Below are positions 9,873-24,290 of a stretch of DNA of 64,000 bases, piece after piece (positions within the stretch are counted from its first letter, which is position 1; each line of letters starts with the position of its first letter). A model generated the notes under the pieces. That model was given only the letters and a program-made list of their open reading frames with translations. It was not told where the DNA came from and searched no databases. The position numbers and the translations under genes were made by a program. The DNA is from Diphasiastrum complanatum (taxonomy: Eukaryota; Streptophyta; Lycopodiopsida; Lycopodiales; Lycopodiaceae). The DNA lies in the NCBI GenBank assembly GCA_029204225.1, contig CM055095.1:40044141-40108140 (forward strand), in the 5' to 3' direction.

Positions 9873-12800
9873 ACCCAAAGGTCCCATGTAGCAGGCGCAC
9901 AACTCGAGGGCATTTGTGAAGATTGGTTTTTGGCATAGGGAGGGGCACATGGTAATCATAAACAAATTTGACATGCTTGTGTGATTTTCTTTTTTCAAAA
10001 AAAATTTATATTATTTTGTTATTTAAATTAAACTTTTTTTTAAAGTGATGCCACATAATTTTTTTTCATTTAAAAAACTAATTTTGCTACTTTTGATCAA
10101 TACATTCATTTAATCCTCATAGTAACAACTACGTGTACAGGAGGAGCTGGTTGAACTACGTGCTTCTCGAAGTTTAGTTCATCATGCTTCTTGCCTTTTT
10201 CTACTGCATGCAGGTGTAATGTGGTGATGAGTCACACTTGCTTGGACACAGCTTTTGCTCTGGCAAGAAGAAAATAAACTACACAAATTCATCTTCTAGA
10301 GATGTCGGCTTTGGAGGCTGATGGAATTTGCGCCTGTACCGAGCCACAGACCTAGCAGCCTGTTGTATGTCTTCAAAGTTACTCGACGAACGAGGATAGT
10401 TGCGGAGGGGCAGCGGCCATTTTGATACCACAATTGTCGAATGTTGTTTGATTTTCCCATATGTTGTCCCGTTATATGAGGGCTGCATCTGTGTCTGGCC
10501 CTGTGATTGTTAAGCACAAATGCCAAAAGAAAATTTGGTCATGCCAATTAGCGGAGGTGATGGTTAAACGAAGCAGCAAAAACATCTGCATTGAGCTTCG
10601 CGGTAACCTGTAATTTGTGATTCTTTGGCTTGGGATGATCAAACATTTGGGCGCACAGTCAGTCATATCTTCGTCGGAGCTCTACATGTTCATCAGACAA
10701 TATCACAATAAATCCTATCCCCTAGTTCTGTTGCAAGCAATAATATTAATACAGTTGAGTGAGTCTACATATCCTTAGCTAGTAGCTGAATGTTGTGGTG
10801 GTTCTCCAGGTCGGTCGCACTTACCTGGATGGTTTTCACCGCAGGCTTGTGCTTAGCAATAATGTTCTAGAAAGCATCGTACATTTCCGATTTAAAGTAC
10901 ATGGATTAGCTGAGAATGTCACAACAAGATTCACATGATCATTGAGATACGGCTTATAGATTTCTGCCAATCTGCCATTTGTTTAAGAGACTACTAATAC
11001 TAAACAGAACTACTGAAGTTGAAGAGACCCCCTCTTGAAAAAATTCAAAGACCTCTAGCAGACTATTCAAGTGAAAAAAAAAACATGTTGTGTATCCTGA
11101 TGTAGTAATAAGGCCGTATTTACTTTGTTATTTTATCAAGCAGCACAGACGGAATGTGAAAATCACATCAATTTGTCAGCTTTTTACTTCTGAAATCTCA
11201 AATTCACTTTTGTAGATATTTTGTCTTGCCTCTTTCTTTAGTATCATGCTCAAAATAAATCTGCTCGGATTTTGAGATCTACGATTTTGATATCACAAAT
11301 CTACGATTTATGCAAAAATAAACCAAGGAACAATCTTGTGAACCTTTCAGAGGTCGAGAACAAAGAAGAATCTAGTCGTGGACTGTCCGATGCCTTAGTG
11401 ATTTGAAACCACCTCATAAACTAGTAATCAAGGATTGGAAATCATGATCGTTAATCAATATTGCCTCAGAATTTGACCTCGAGTTTACAGAACAAAAGCA
11501 CACGTGTAAGCTTAAATTCCTGCTCTACGAGGTTTGGATAAGGCTGAGCATCTATTTCTCGTATATTGCCTACACTGAGAAGAAAAATGTGTACCAACAA
11601 CTTTAGGAATGAACCATAGATCTATTAGCTAGGGGAACCTTTTCAGTATATAGGTTTAATCTCAACTTCCCGTTCCTGGCATGCTCTAGTCCATTGAGTT
11701 TCTGGACGTTGGACGAAAATGGAATATTATTGTTGTCCATCGTTCGATAATCCATACGCGAAGGATACCTTCATGCAAGTTGCAAAGGATAGTGTGGGGA
11801 CTATGCGAAGCATTATGTTACGCAGAATCAAGCCCAATGAGCATTGTAGAAGATAGCAGCAGACCTGAACCTGAAATTCAACTTTTTTATTCTAAAATCT
11901 GGCCAAATGATAGGAGTTGGATAGAAGGGCAATTATGTTATAACTCTACAAAAACAAGAGGGTGATGCTAATTTTGCTCCAAGACATTCTATGCCATTTT
12001 ACAGCCATCTTGATTCAAGCCTTAGTTTTGGGAAGAACTGCATGCACAATGAAGGTCTTAGTGCTATATGGCCGATTATTATTCTTTGCATTATAAGCTC
12101 TTAAGATTTAACTTTCCTAAAGAAATTACTTCTTATAGTTGCACTAACAAAATTGTGTTGAGTACTCCTTGAATGAGATTTGTGTCCATTGTTTTAGATT
12201 TCTAATGGCCTACTGATAGGGTCGGCGGGCAATAGAGAATCCTCTGACTAATTATGTCTCACCTGGAACGTCAGAGCTCCACAAATTAAGCAATTACTCA
12301 AACAAGCAGTGCATCTCAACCTGGAAACTGCAAATGCTGATTATTTTTCGACTCCAGGGATAATTTCCAAGTTGATAGTGCCACCACTTTAACGTCTTAT
12401 TCACAGATGAAATTTTATGTGTGGTGCTGAAAAATTTGAAAGTTGAACATAATTTTTCCTTGGAAGTTCCATGTGCCAAATCTCTCGAATCAAACAATTC
12501 TAAGTCCAAAAGAGCCTAATCAAGTAGTAGTTACTTATGCAAATGGGCTTATTAATAGAGATTAATTATTCTACGAGAGTTTCAAGTTTTTTGAATACTT
12601 CTGAGGTTTATTTGTCCAATACAGTAGATATTTCAAGCACATTGCCTAGATCATAGATAATTGGCCATATGTGCACTTACACTAACTAAGGAAAGCTTTG
12701 TCTTAAGAGGACAATCACAAGTGTCAAGAAAATAATGATGTGGATATTTTTAAATCACACAAAGGTTACGTGTACAAATCTTACTCTCATCCATGCTTGT

Positions 12801-13234
12801 TGCGAGTGGTATAACTTGGTGCTCAAATTTAGTAAGTTTATGCAAGTCATGCACAAGCATATGATCTAGAGAGTTGGCAAAGAACAATACATTGCACAAT
12901 TGTCATAGATTGTGCACATGGCTACCTTCCTTGACCATACCTCTTAACTCTTTAAATTAGTTCTAACAAGTTTAGTATAGATCCTCATGCTCGATAGAAA
13001 AGTTATGACAAGTTATAAAACTGATCTCTTAGCATATGGAATTTTTGTTTTGCTATTGCATTTGCCAAATGCTAAAATTAGATCAGGCAACTTGAGTAGT
13101 GGGTTAGAGCAACCTCTTGTCATCATAATCTTTATCAATTGTCACTCCGCAAAATTTGCAATTGTTTATGAAATTTTCATCTATATCACAAGAACACATG
13201 TAGCAAATATCCACGCAAATATCTACACACAATA
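9873..13234. other. Long AT-rich intergenic region; no gene recognised
   Basis: About 3.4 kb without a convincing reading frame, splice-linked exons, LTR, primer site or RNA gene on either strand. Only short random frames are present. Confidence 0.5.
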
Positions 13235-13254
13235 CAAAGGAGGACACGTGGGCA

Positions 13255-13755
13255 AAAAAAATTTCGCGTGGATATAGCCGTGGATGGGCGTGGATATACA
13301 CGTGGATACGGGCGCGGGGATAATCCACGCGTGGATGTTCCACACAAATGCCATTTTCGGCAGCAGATCGGCTGGATGTCGTGAAATTCAAAATGCGTTG
13401 ATTATCCACGCATGGATTATCCACGCCAAGTCCGACTACCGGCAGCCGGGCAAACCTTGGACACTCGGAGCCGGAAATAGGAATTCTAATTTCGCGTGGA
13501 TTATCCACGCCAAAGTAAAATTTAAATAAAAAAGGCTCGGCTTGCGCGTGGATAATGCGTGGATTCCGTGTGGATAATTATCCACGCGTGGATTATCCAC
13601 GCAAAATTTGCTTTATCCACACGAAATCCAGAGAGTTGAGGCCGTGGATACCGCGTGGATAAAAAAAAATTTATATCCACGCGATATTCACGCAGAAAGG
13701 TTTCTAGATTTTGCGTGGATTATCCACACGTGGATAATCCACGCAAAATTTTTTG
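13255..13755. repeat. Palindrome array A, left cluster
   Basis: I count 24 copies of GTGGAT or its complement ATCCAC in about 500 bases, mostly as GCGTGGAT/ATCCACGC arms. They often pair head-to-head around a single central base to give a 17-bp palindrome (for example in the stretches around 13496-13512, 13577-13605 and 13713-13745). Both orientations are mixed. Adjacent copies can fold into stable hairpins. Confidence 0.85.
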
Positions 13756-14533
13756 ACCAAAAAAAAAAACATTTGGCGCGAACCAAAATGCGGTTCGCTC
13801 CTAAACTAGAGGTGACTTTCTTTTTTTGTGTTATGTGAGAGAGAGAAAAAGAGAGTATAGATGGGAGTGAGAATGAGATGAGGATAGTGTTTAGGATTTT
13901 TAGTTCATTGATGGATGTTAATAGTATGTGTTTTGTGATCATAAGTTTTAAGATCTTTTTTGTTTGTGATGTAGGTTTGGATATAAAAAATGAAAAATGA
14001 GCTTTCATTGCAAAAGATTCAAAGATCAAGTGCATGCAAAAGGAAAAGCAAAGATTGCAAAACAATGGAGATACAATAGTAATGGTAAATTCACATTTAT
14101 TTTGATTCATTTAATATTTAGTTGATAATTTAATGTGTTATCTATTGATGCATTATATTGTGGTTTCCATTACTTTCCATTGTGCTTTCCATTACTTTCT
14201 ATTGTGCATTCTAGCATGCAAATCATGTGCTAAAATAGATACATTGCATTGAATTCATCAATGGATACATTTGCATTGCATAGATGTGCATTAAATAGAC
14301 CATACATTGCATTGAATACATCAATAGATACATTTGCAATCAATAGATGTGCATTCAATAGACTATACATTTGCATTCATGATTTAAAAATATATGCACT
14401 CAAAAATTTTGCAAGAATGTTGTGATGCCAAAACATTATATTGATTGATTTAAAAAAACGTACATTTATGAGAGAATAAATTCTCTCTTCCTACATTGCC
14501 TTCTACAAGGCCTTACATTTAATTTAAAAACCT

Positions 14534-15673
14534 CTACTCATCATCACTTCCTCCCTCCCAGCCTCCTTCCTCTTGTAGGTGTACGTTGGTGTCCACATCT
14601 TCAAACTCCCCTTCGCTCTCATTCACGTACTCTTCCACGTTCTCTTCCACATTTTCACATTTTCTTCCACATCACGAACACTTGAAGTTGTAGAGCCTCT
14701 CTACAAAATAGAATAAAAAATTTAATTAAATTGAGATTAAACTTACTTGTAAACCACAAAGCAAACGATCACAAAACAATAAGGTTAAGACTTTATGATT
14801 GGAAACAATCCATGGGATTCCATAAAAGCCTTGAGGCCGACATATCCATGATCGTAACCTTGCTTGTACTCTGCGGCGGTCATGTGTCTTCCAAACTCAC
14901 TAAGCTACATTCAACAAAAAAAACATAGTTTAGCAATACAATATAGTTTAGCAATAAAAAAACATTGACAATCTCACTACAAAAATAGAATCATACTAAA
15001 AAATATTGCACTTACAAATTGGGCCTCTAGATTGCCCCTTCCTCCCGATCCCAAGTGACTTTGGCCATGTTTTAAGAGCTTCTCGGCGACGGCCCTACGT
15101 TGTTGTTCATACTTTTGGGGATTGTTTTGCAACAATTCCCCTTTCACCTTCCTCCAATCCCTTTTGGAGCACCATCCAGGCTTCATGGGATTCTTGGGAT
15201 TCCTCACGACTCTTCTCATCAATTGCCTTTTGTTTCGAATCCAAAGGCACATTGTATTCAAGGGCCAAGTCCTACTAAAGCATTGGATTGAGGGAATTCA
15301 GAATATAAACTCTCTATTATTTTATTTTTGTCTTCAAGCGATTGGGAGGACCAATCGATCATGTAATCTTTACCAAAATATAAAGCACCTAAATCACGCA
15401 AACGGGCATGAACTACATTGCCATGCGTATTTTTTATAACTCCACGACAAGATCATAATACACACTACACGATTCTTGGGAAGGGGCATCTTTGGAAGCT
15501 TTTCTCTCGGATGATTCACCCGAAGAAGATAACACAAGATTTTTGATTCTATCTCTTTGTTGAGGAGATAGATTCTAAAACCACTCTTGATTATATTCTT
15601 CAGGCTCCTCACGAGCTCTTCTCCTAGATGGTCTCCCACTTGACCTTCCACTTGACCTACCACTTGAAGACAT
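14534..15673 (-). pseudogene. Decayed multi-exon gene, possibly En/Spm-type transposon protein
   Basis: Reading the minus strand gives consecutive coding-like pieces. Exon 1 (15673-15016) starts with ATG and Ser/Gly/Arg repeats, then EEPEEYNQEWF, an in-frame TAG, SPQQRDRIKNLVLSSS; in another frame THGNVVHARLRDLGALYF and DWSSQSLEDKNKIIESLY; in a third KPGWCSKRDWRKVKGE and HLGSGGRGNLEAQF ending at a GTAAGT donor. Exon 2 (14904-14747) follows a TAG acceptor in phase and encodes LSEFGRHMTAAEYKQGY and LKAFMESHGLFP. A 46-base putative intron leads to exon 3 (14700-14534) with an acidic tail ending GGSDDE. A one-base loss near 14655, the nonsense codon and at least two other frame changes show it is dead. 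The W-rich middle and HLGSGGR resemble the plant Ptta/En/Spm transposase family; this is a tentative match. Confidence 0.45.
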
Positions 15674-16005
15674 TGTATCAAAGAAAAACTTTAAAAGTTA
15701 GAAAGTAGTGGAGAATGGGAGTGAAAGAGTATTGAAGACTTTTAGAATAGAAGAGTAAGCAATGACAAGAAAGCAATAGATTAATAGTAAGCAAGAACAA
15801 ACAAGATCAATAGAGCAAGCAATAGCAAGAGCAAGATCACTAGCAATGAAGAGCAACCAAAAGCAAGCAAGCAAGACCTATAGAGCTTAGAAGAGCAATA
15901 CCAAGCAAAAGCACTAAAACTAGATTAGAAAACCTATAAAACTTGAAAGAAAAAGAAGAGGAGCAAGAATGCTCGCGAAAATGCTATTTTATTGGCATTC
16001 AAGTT

Positions 16006-16076
16006 TCGCGTGGATAATTCACGCAGAAGTTATCCACGCGGTATCCATGCGGTATCCACGCATGGATGTTCCACAC
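16006..16076. repeat. Palindrome array A, right cluster
   Basis: A compact second cluster of the GCGTGGAT/ATCCACGC motif, with variants ATTCACGC and ATCCATGC, including CCACGCATGGATGTTCCACACG, which closely matches the left cluster around 13329-13347. It marks the other side of the candidate element. Confidence 0.8.
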
Positions 16077-16978
16077 GTTTTTTTTTCCTCTCTTGGCACG
16101 TGAGAGGGCCCCCCACATGTGCTTGCATGCTTCAAATGTCATTCAATATTCTCATAATCTTCTCTAGATTTTATGAGAATATTTTATTGTAGGATTTTAC
16201 ATAAAATATATATTTTAATATGATGGAATATAAAAAAAATCAACTCAAAGATCATTATGGTAGTATTTAATTGTTAAAACTAGTTTTATATTGTTATAAT
16301 TTTTATTTTTCTTCAGATTTGACATACAAGACAATCATGAGATAAGAAAGATTTGACAAGTTTTTTAAGATTTTATGACATAATATTATGTCAAATCGGT
16401 GATGTCATAAAACATTTAGTTTATTAATAATCTAGGTGTCATAGATTTGATATAATTTGATGACATAATTATATGGTCAAATAATTTCTTTTTGCTTTTG
16501 TCATGTGGCCTCTTAAATGGTTGCATGAGGTCATCTAGATTCATGATCAAAAGCATTTATGTTATATTGAAGACCTTAGTGATATGTGACCTATATGATA
16601 AATCTTTTTAATTGTTGGTGTGTGACCTATATAACCTTATATGAAATCATAGTAATTAGTTGAAATATCATTTAGCATTGTAATAAAGATGTCATAGATC
16701 TTTAAATTAGTTGAGATAGGCTTGCGCGCACTATCTACTGATGTCTAAGACTTGTCAGTATGAACCTCATTTTGATTGCTCGTCATGTGTTGCCCCACCC
16801 AAGCAATTTTCTTGATAGCAATGTTACTAGAAAATTAGATTTACATTAGGCATAAGTAGAATATACATGGATTAGATGTTGGCATGTCTTTAACAAATTT
16901 TATTATATTTGTTCAGTACATACGGTCTCATAATGATTACTTATCATGTGGTATAGAGTAGCTGGCTACAATGTGTAT

Positions 16979-18875
<1,897 letters not shown>

Positions 18876-18913
18876 GAAGGTGCTGGATCGCGCGAATTTG
18901 AAAAAATGAAACA

Positions 18914-19255
18914 GACGTCAGATTTCGACGTCCTTCAAAGACGTCGGAATCCGACGTCTGTGTTGGTTCAAGCCCGGACGACAGATGCCAGACGCCGTCC
19001 ACAGATTTTAGGATTGCTGACGTGGACGTCGGAATCCGACGTCCGACATCCACGTTGAGTGACACATAATTATTTTTTAAAGAAGAAAATGCCACGCCAT
19101 ATCCACGTCGAGATGTTGGATTCCGACGTGCACTTTAAAAATTGGTTGCCGCCACAATTTCCCGATCACCGATTTCAATTTTAAGATTTTTTGCCTGGAC
19201 GTCAGATTCCGACGGATTATAAAATTTTCGAAAATATGTCGGACGCCCATGTCGG
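18914..19255. repeat. Palindrome array B
   Basis: A second family of palindromes. GACGTCGGAATCCGACGTC occurs perfectly at 18940-18958 and 19025-19043 (9-bp arms around one A), with degenerate relatives such as GACGTCAGATTTCGACGTC, CACGTCGAGATGTTGGATTCCGACGTG and GGACGTCAGATTCCGACGG up to 19255. It lies just 3' of the gene ending at 18875. No matching cluster was found on the 5' side of that gene. Confidence 0.8.
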
Positions 19256-19256
19256 A

Positions 19257-19260
<4 letters not shown>

Positions 19261-19324
<64 letters not shown>
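19261..19324. repeat. (GA)n microsatellite, about 64 bp
   Basis: GA array about 255 bases upstream of the CAF1 TATA box, directly abutting palindrome array B. GA tracts near promoters can bind GAGA-type BBR/BPC factors in plants; a role here is only a possibility. Confidence 0.95.
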
Positions 19325-19327
<3 letters not shown>

Positions 19328-19579
19328 GAAAATAAAATTTGAAATGTGTCAAAAAAAAAAAGGCTTGTATGTGTTATTTTTTTTATCATTTTTTTTCAAA
19401 CATTTTTTTAGATTTGTCCTTTGATAAAAATGTGACATTTTTTTGTGGTAGAGCGTGACATTTTTGGCGGCACAACATCACATTTTTCAATAAAAACACA
19501 CATTATCTCTCTAAAATAGTTTTATATAATTTTATGCAATATAGCCTTTTATCTTTTTCCTTTTACTCCATCAGACAAC

Positions 19580-19586
19580 TATAAAA
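19580..19586 (+). promoter_or_regulatory. TATA box of the CAF1 gene
   Basis: TATAAAA at 19580-19586 lies about 300 bases before the CAF1 ATG. Transcription would start near 19610, giving a leader of about 265 bases that holds a short upstream ORF. Confidence 0.55.
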
Positions 19587-19689
19587 CCCATCTCCTTTTA
19601 TTCGATCCTTTCATCCATCCATCCCAGCAGCAGCATCAAAGGCAGCGACGCCTGATCCTTCGTAGCGCTGGCGATCCCGCCACTACTGC

Positions 19690-19725
19690 ATGCAGATCAT
19701 TGCCTTGTGCTTTTGTTTCAGTTGA
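19690..19725 (+). CDS. Upstream ORF in the CAF1 leader (11 codons)
   Basis: ATG at 19690 opens an 11-codon frame ending in TGA at 19723-19725, about 150 bases before the CAF1 start. Such uORFs often lower translation of the main frame. Its presence in the mRNA depends on the predicted start near 19610. Confidence 0.35.
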   Translation: MQIIALCFCFS

Positions 19726-19876
19726 AAGCAGCATCTGGAAACAGGAAATTATACTCTTCCTGCATCCAAGCTCTCTTTCTACTCCTCCCCAACTGCTTCG
19801 AAGTCTTTCTGATCACAATTTTCACAAAGCGCTTTCAATTGATTGCTGCAGTTTGCTACTACCAGCATCACAGCAC

Positions 19877-20842
19877 ATGACGACGACAATTTCCACCGCA
19901 GGAGTCTCTATCCACATCAGGGAGGTGTGGGCAGATAATCTAGAAGAAGAATTTAAGCTCATCAGAGGAGTCGTACACACCCACCCGTATCTTGCCATGG
20001 ACACGGAGTTCCCCGGCGTGGTGATCAAACCCACTGGCGTCTTCAGCAACTTCGACTACAACTATCAAACAATAAAGCTAAACGTCGATAAGCTCAAGCT
20101 GATACAGCTAGGGCTGGCTTTCACAGATGAGCATGGCAATCTGCCTACATGCAACACAGGCGAAGGCTGCGTTTGGCAATTTAACTTCCGTGAATTCCAT
20201 CTCAGGGAAGATCTCCATGCGCCTGACTCAATTAACCTTTTGAAGCAAAGCGGCATAAATTTCCAGATGAATGAAGACAGGGGTATTGACGCCTCCGTCT
20301 TTACTGAGCTGTTCGCGTCTTCAGGAATTGTTCATAATCCGAATGTGCATTGGATTACTTTCCACGGCGCCCACGACTTTGGCTACCTCTTAAAGATGCT
20401 GACTCAACAAAATCTACCTTATTGGCAAGCAGATTTTTTCAACCTCATGAAGTTTTTTTTTCCAACTTTTTATGATGTCAAGTATTTGATGAGATTTTGT
20501 GACAACCTGTATGGAAGTTTAAATAAGCTAGCTGAGAAGCTGAACGTGGAGAGAGTTGGATCTTGTCATCAAGCTGGATCTGACAGCCTTCTCACAGCTC
20601 GCACATACACGAAGCTGAAGCAAGCATTCTTCCATGGATCTACGGACAAGTACGCCTGCGTGCTCTATGGATTGGACTCTTTTAGCGCTTGTGTTGAGGG
20701 GTCGGTACACTGGATTTACCCCACACCGCTAAATAGAGAAGACGGATATCTCAAGCAAGACAATTCAAAAGATTTATGCTCAGTTAATTCTCTAAATCAT
20801 AGAGATGTTCGCCATTTTGCGAGCTCTTCATTTTGGTATTGA
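19877..20842 (+). CDS. CAF1: CCR4-NOT deadenylase subunit CAF1
   Basis: Catalytic subunit of the CCR4-NOT complex, a Mg-dependent 3'-5' exonuclease that shortens mRNA poly(A) tails. ATG at 19877 gives 321 residues in one exon, as in most plant CAF1 genes. The frame is open further upstream but only from a TTG, so I chose the ATG, from which family similarity begins ([15 protein letters not shown]). The DEDDh active site is complete: D42 and E44 in MDTEFPG, D167 in [12 protein letters not shown]231 and D236 in [10 protein letters not shown]. The core ends with KYACVLYGL near residue 260; about 50 further residues, without known motif, exceed the usual length of about 270-290. It has its own TATA box and leader uORF, no close gene neighbours, and transposon debris on both sides. 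It looks functional. Plant CAF1 genes are often stress-induced, but nothing here shows that directly. Confidence 0.93.
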   Translation: MTTTISTAGVSIHIREVWADNLEEEFKLIRGVVHTHPYLAMDTEFPGVVIKPTGVFSNFDYNYQTIKLNVDKLKLIQLGLAFTDEHGNLPTCNTGEGCVWQFNFREFHLREDLHAPDSINLLKQSGINFQMNEDRGIDASVFTELFASSGIVHNPNVHWITFHGAHDFGYLLKMLTQQNLPYWQADFFNLMKFFFPTFYDVKYLMRFCDNLYGSLNKLAEKLNVERVGSCHQAGSDSLLTARTYTKLKQAFFHGSTDKYACVLYGLDSFSACVEGSVHWIYPTPLNREDGYLKQDNSKDLCSVNSLNHRDVRHFASSSFWY

Positions 20843-23133
<2,291 letters not shown>

Positions 23134-23639
23134 AAATGGACTGAGTTTTATTAACCTTCAAATGATGCAAATACAAGGAAAATGGTCCCTTTTATAAGAG
23201 TGAGAGTGGAACCTCCTCATCACCCATTGGCTATTGAAGTTCCATCAGGATCACATCTTGTTTATATCTATTCTTGAAAACAACAAAAAAAAGGAAGGAA
23301 GAAGGCTCGAAATTTTGTACTGAAGATCAAAAAAATTCAGGATCAAATTTTTCCGACCCAATGTTAATCCCATCAAGGAGAGATTTTTCGACATTCGAAT
23401 CGAATCAAGGTGGTGGAAAATATTCGGACGTCTTCAACCCTGGATCGGATCACATGGGCGTGGTGACCCCAGATTGGATCGAATCGAGTCTAACTTTTTC
23501 GACCCTAGTTCACAGTGTATAAATCCGAACCCTTTGTATATTTTTCGATACGGGATCGACTCAGAAAATTCATAATCTTTTGAGTCATTGTAATTTCTGA
23601 ATTAGTGTATATTTTCTAAGTCTTTGTAAAATTTGATAT

Positions 23640-24124
23640 TGTCAGAACTCTAACTCGCGTTACGATGCTGACAGTCCACCTACCTGTGTACATACATTCA
23701 TTGTAAAATGACAGCTACCTATTGTAGGATGGATGTAATTAATTAAGTAGATTAATGTTAGGTTTCAATGGACTGATCATCTGACTTCCAATCATCGAGG
23801 AAGATTTGCATTGAGGTCAACGCACTGATCAAGTTATCATCCTGCAAGCGTTATTTAATAGTTGAAGTTTTTGAATCCATCAGTTCTGCTATCAACAAAC
23901 TCAACTGAAGCCGTTTTTGCGCCTGCTGATTTGCACCAGCTTCAAGCTCTTGTACTCACGTTTTGATAATTATCGGAGTGCAAGTTTTTGTCTACATTGT
24001 TGTTATATTGCAGATTTGGTATTTGATTTCATCTTGGATGCATTGTTGGTAACTGTTGGACTTCTGATCCATTAACCACCTGCTCCACTTCCATCGCACA
24101 TCACGTTTCCACTGATTTCCTACA
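23640..24124 (+). mobile_element. Copia-type LTR (plus orientation)
   Basis: A 485-base block starting TGTCAGAACT and ending TTTCCTACA is followed directly by TGGTATCAGAGCC, the primer-binding site complementary to initiator tRNA-Met that follows the 5' LTR of Copia elements. The TG...CA ends fit. No second LTR copy was found, and no gag frame follows, so this is a 5' LTR of a deleted element. Confidence 0.6.
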
Positions 24125-24290
24125 TGGTATCAGAGCCTCTGTTTTGATCAAAGCTCCTCTAATCCGATATCAATAAATCATCTTTGATAAACCATCAATT
24201 TTTGACATAGTATCAGAGCCTTTGTTTTGATCAGAGCTCCTCTAATCCAATATTAGTAAATAAACCACCAATTTCCAACAGGTACAAGTT
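24125..24290 (+). other. Copia primer-binding site, tandemly duplicated leader
   Basis: TGGTATCAGAGCC at 24125 starts a unit of about 83 bases that is repeated with a few changes from 24208 (TAGTATCAGAGCC). Both units continue with CTCTAATCC-type sequence. So two primer-like sites lie in tandem after one LTR. Confidence 0.6.

Larger units (their letters stand above)
13235..16098. mobile_element. Possible DNA transposon with palindromic subterminal arrays
   Basis: A decayed gene on the minus strand (14534-15673) is bracketed on both sides by clusters of the same palindromic motif, GCGTGGATAATCCACGC and relatives. The outer ends resemble each other in inverted orientation: CACGTGGGC then A8 on the left, and CACGTGCCAAG then A8 on the right (complement strand). 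This is what subterminal transposase-binding repeats of CACTA/En-Spm-type elements look like. The next three bases outside are GGA and AGA, so a target duplication is not proven. No catalytic transposase is seen, so it would be non-autonomous. Confidence 0.4.

Noticed and set aside
14974..14986. CACTACAAAAATA as a CACTA transposon terminus
   Set aside because: It lies in a putative intron of the decayed gene and has no inverted partner at a sensible distance; probably chance.
19700..19876. Extension of CAF1 by 59 residues to 19700
   Set aside because: The extension has no ATG (it would start at TTG), contains the uORF region and shows no family similarity.
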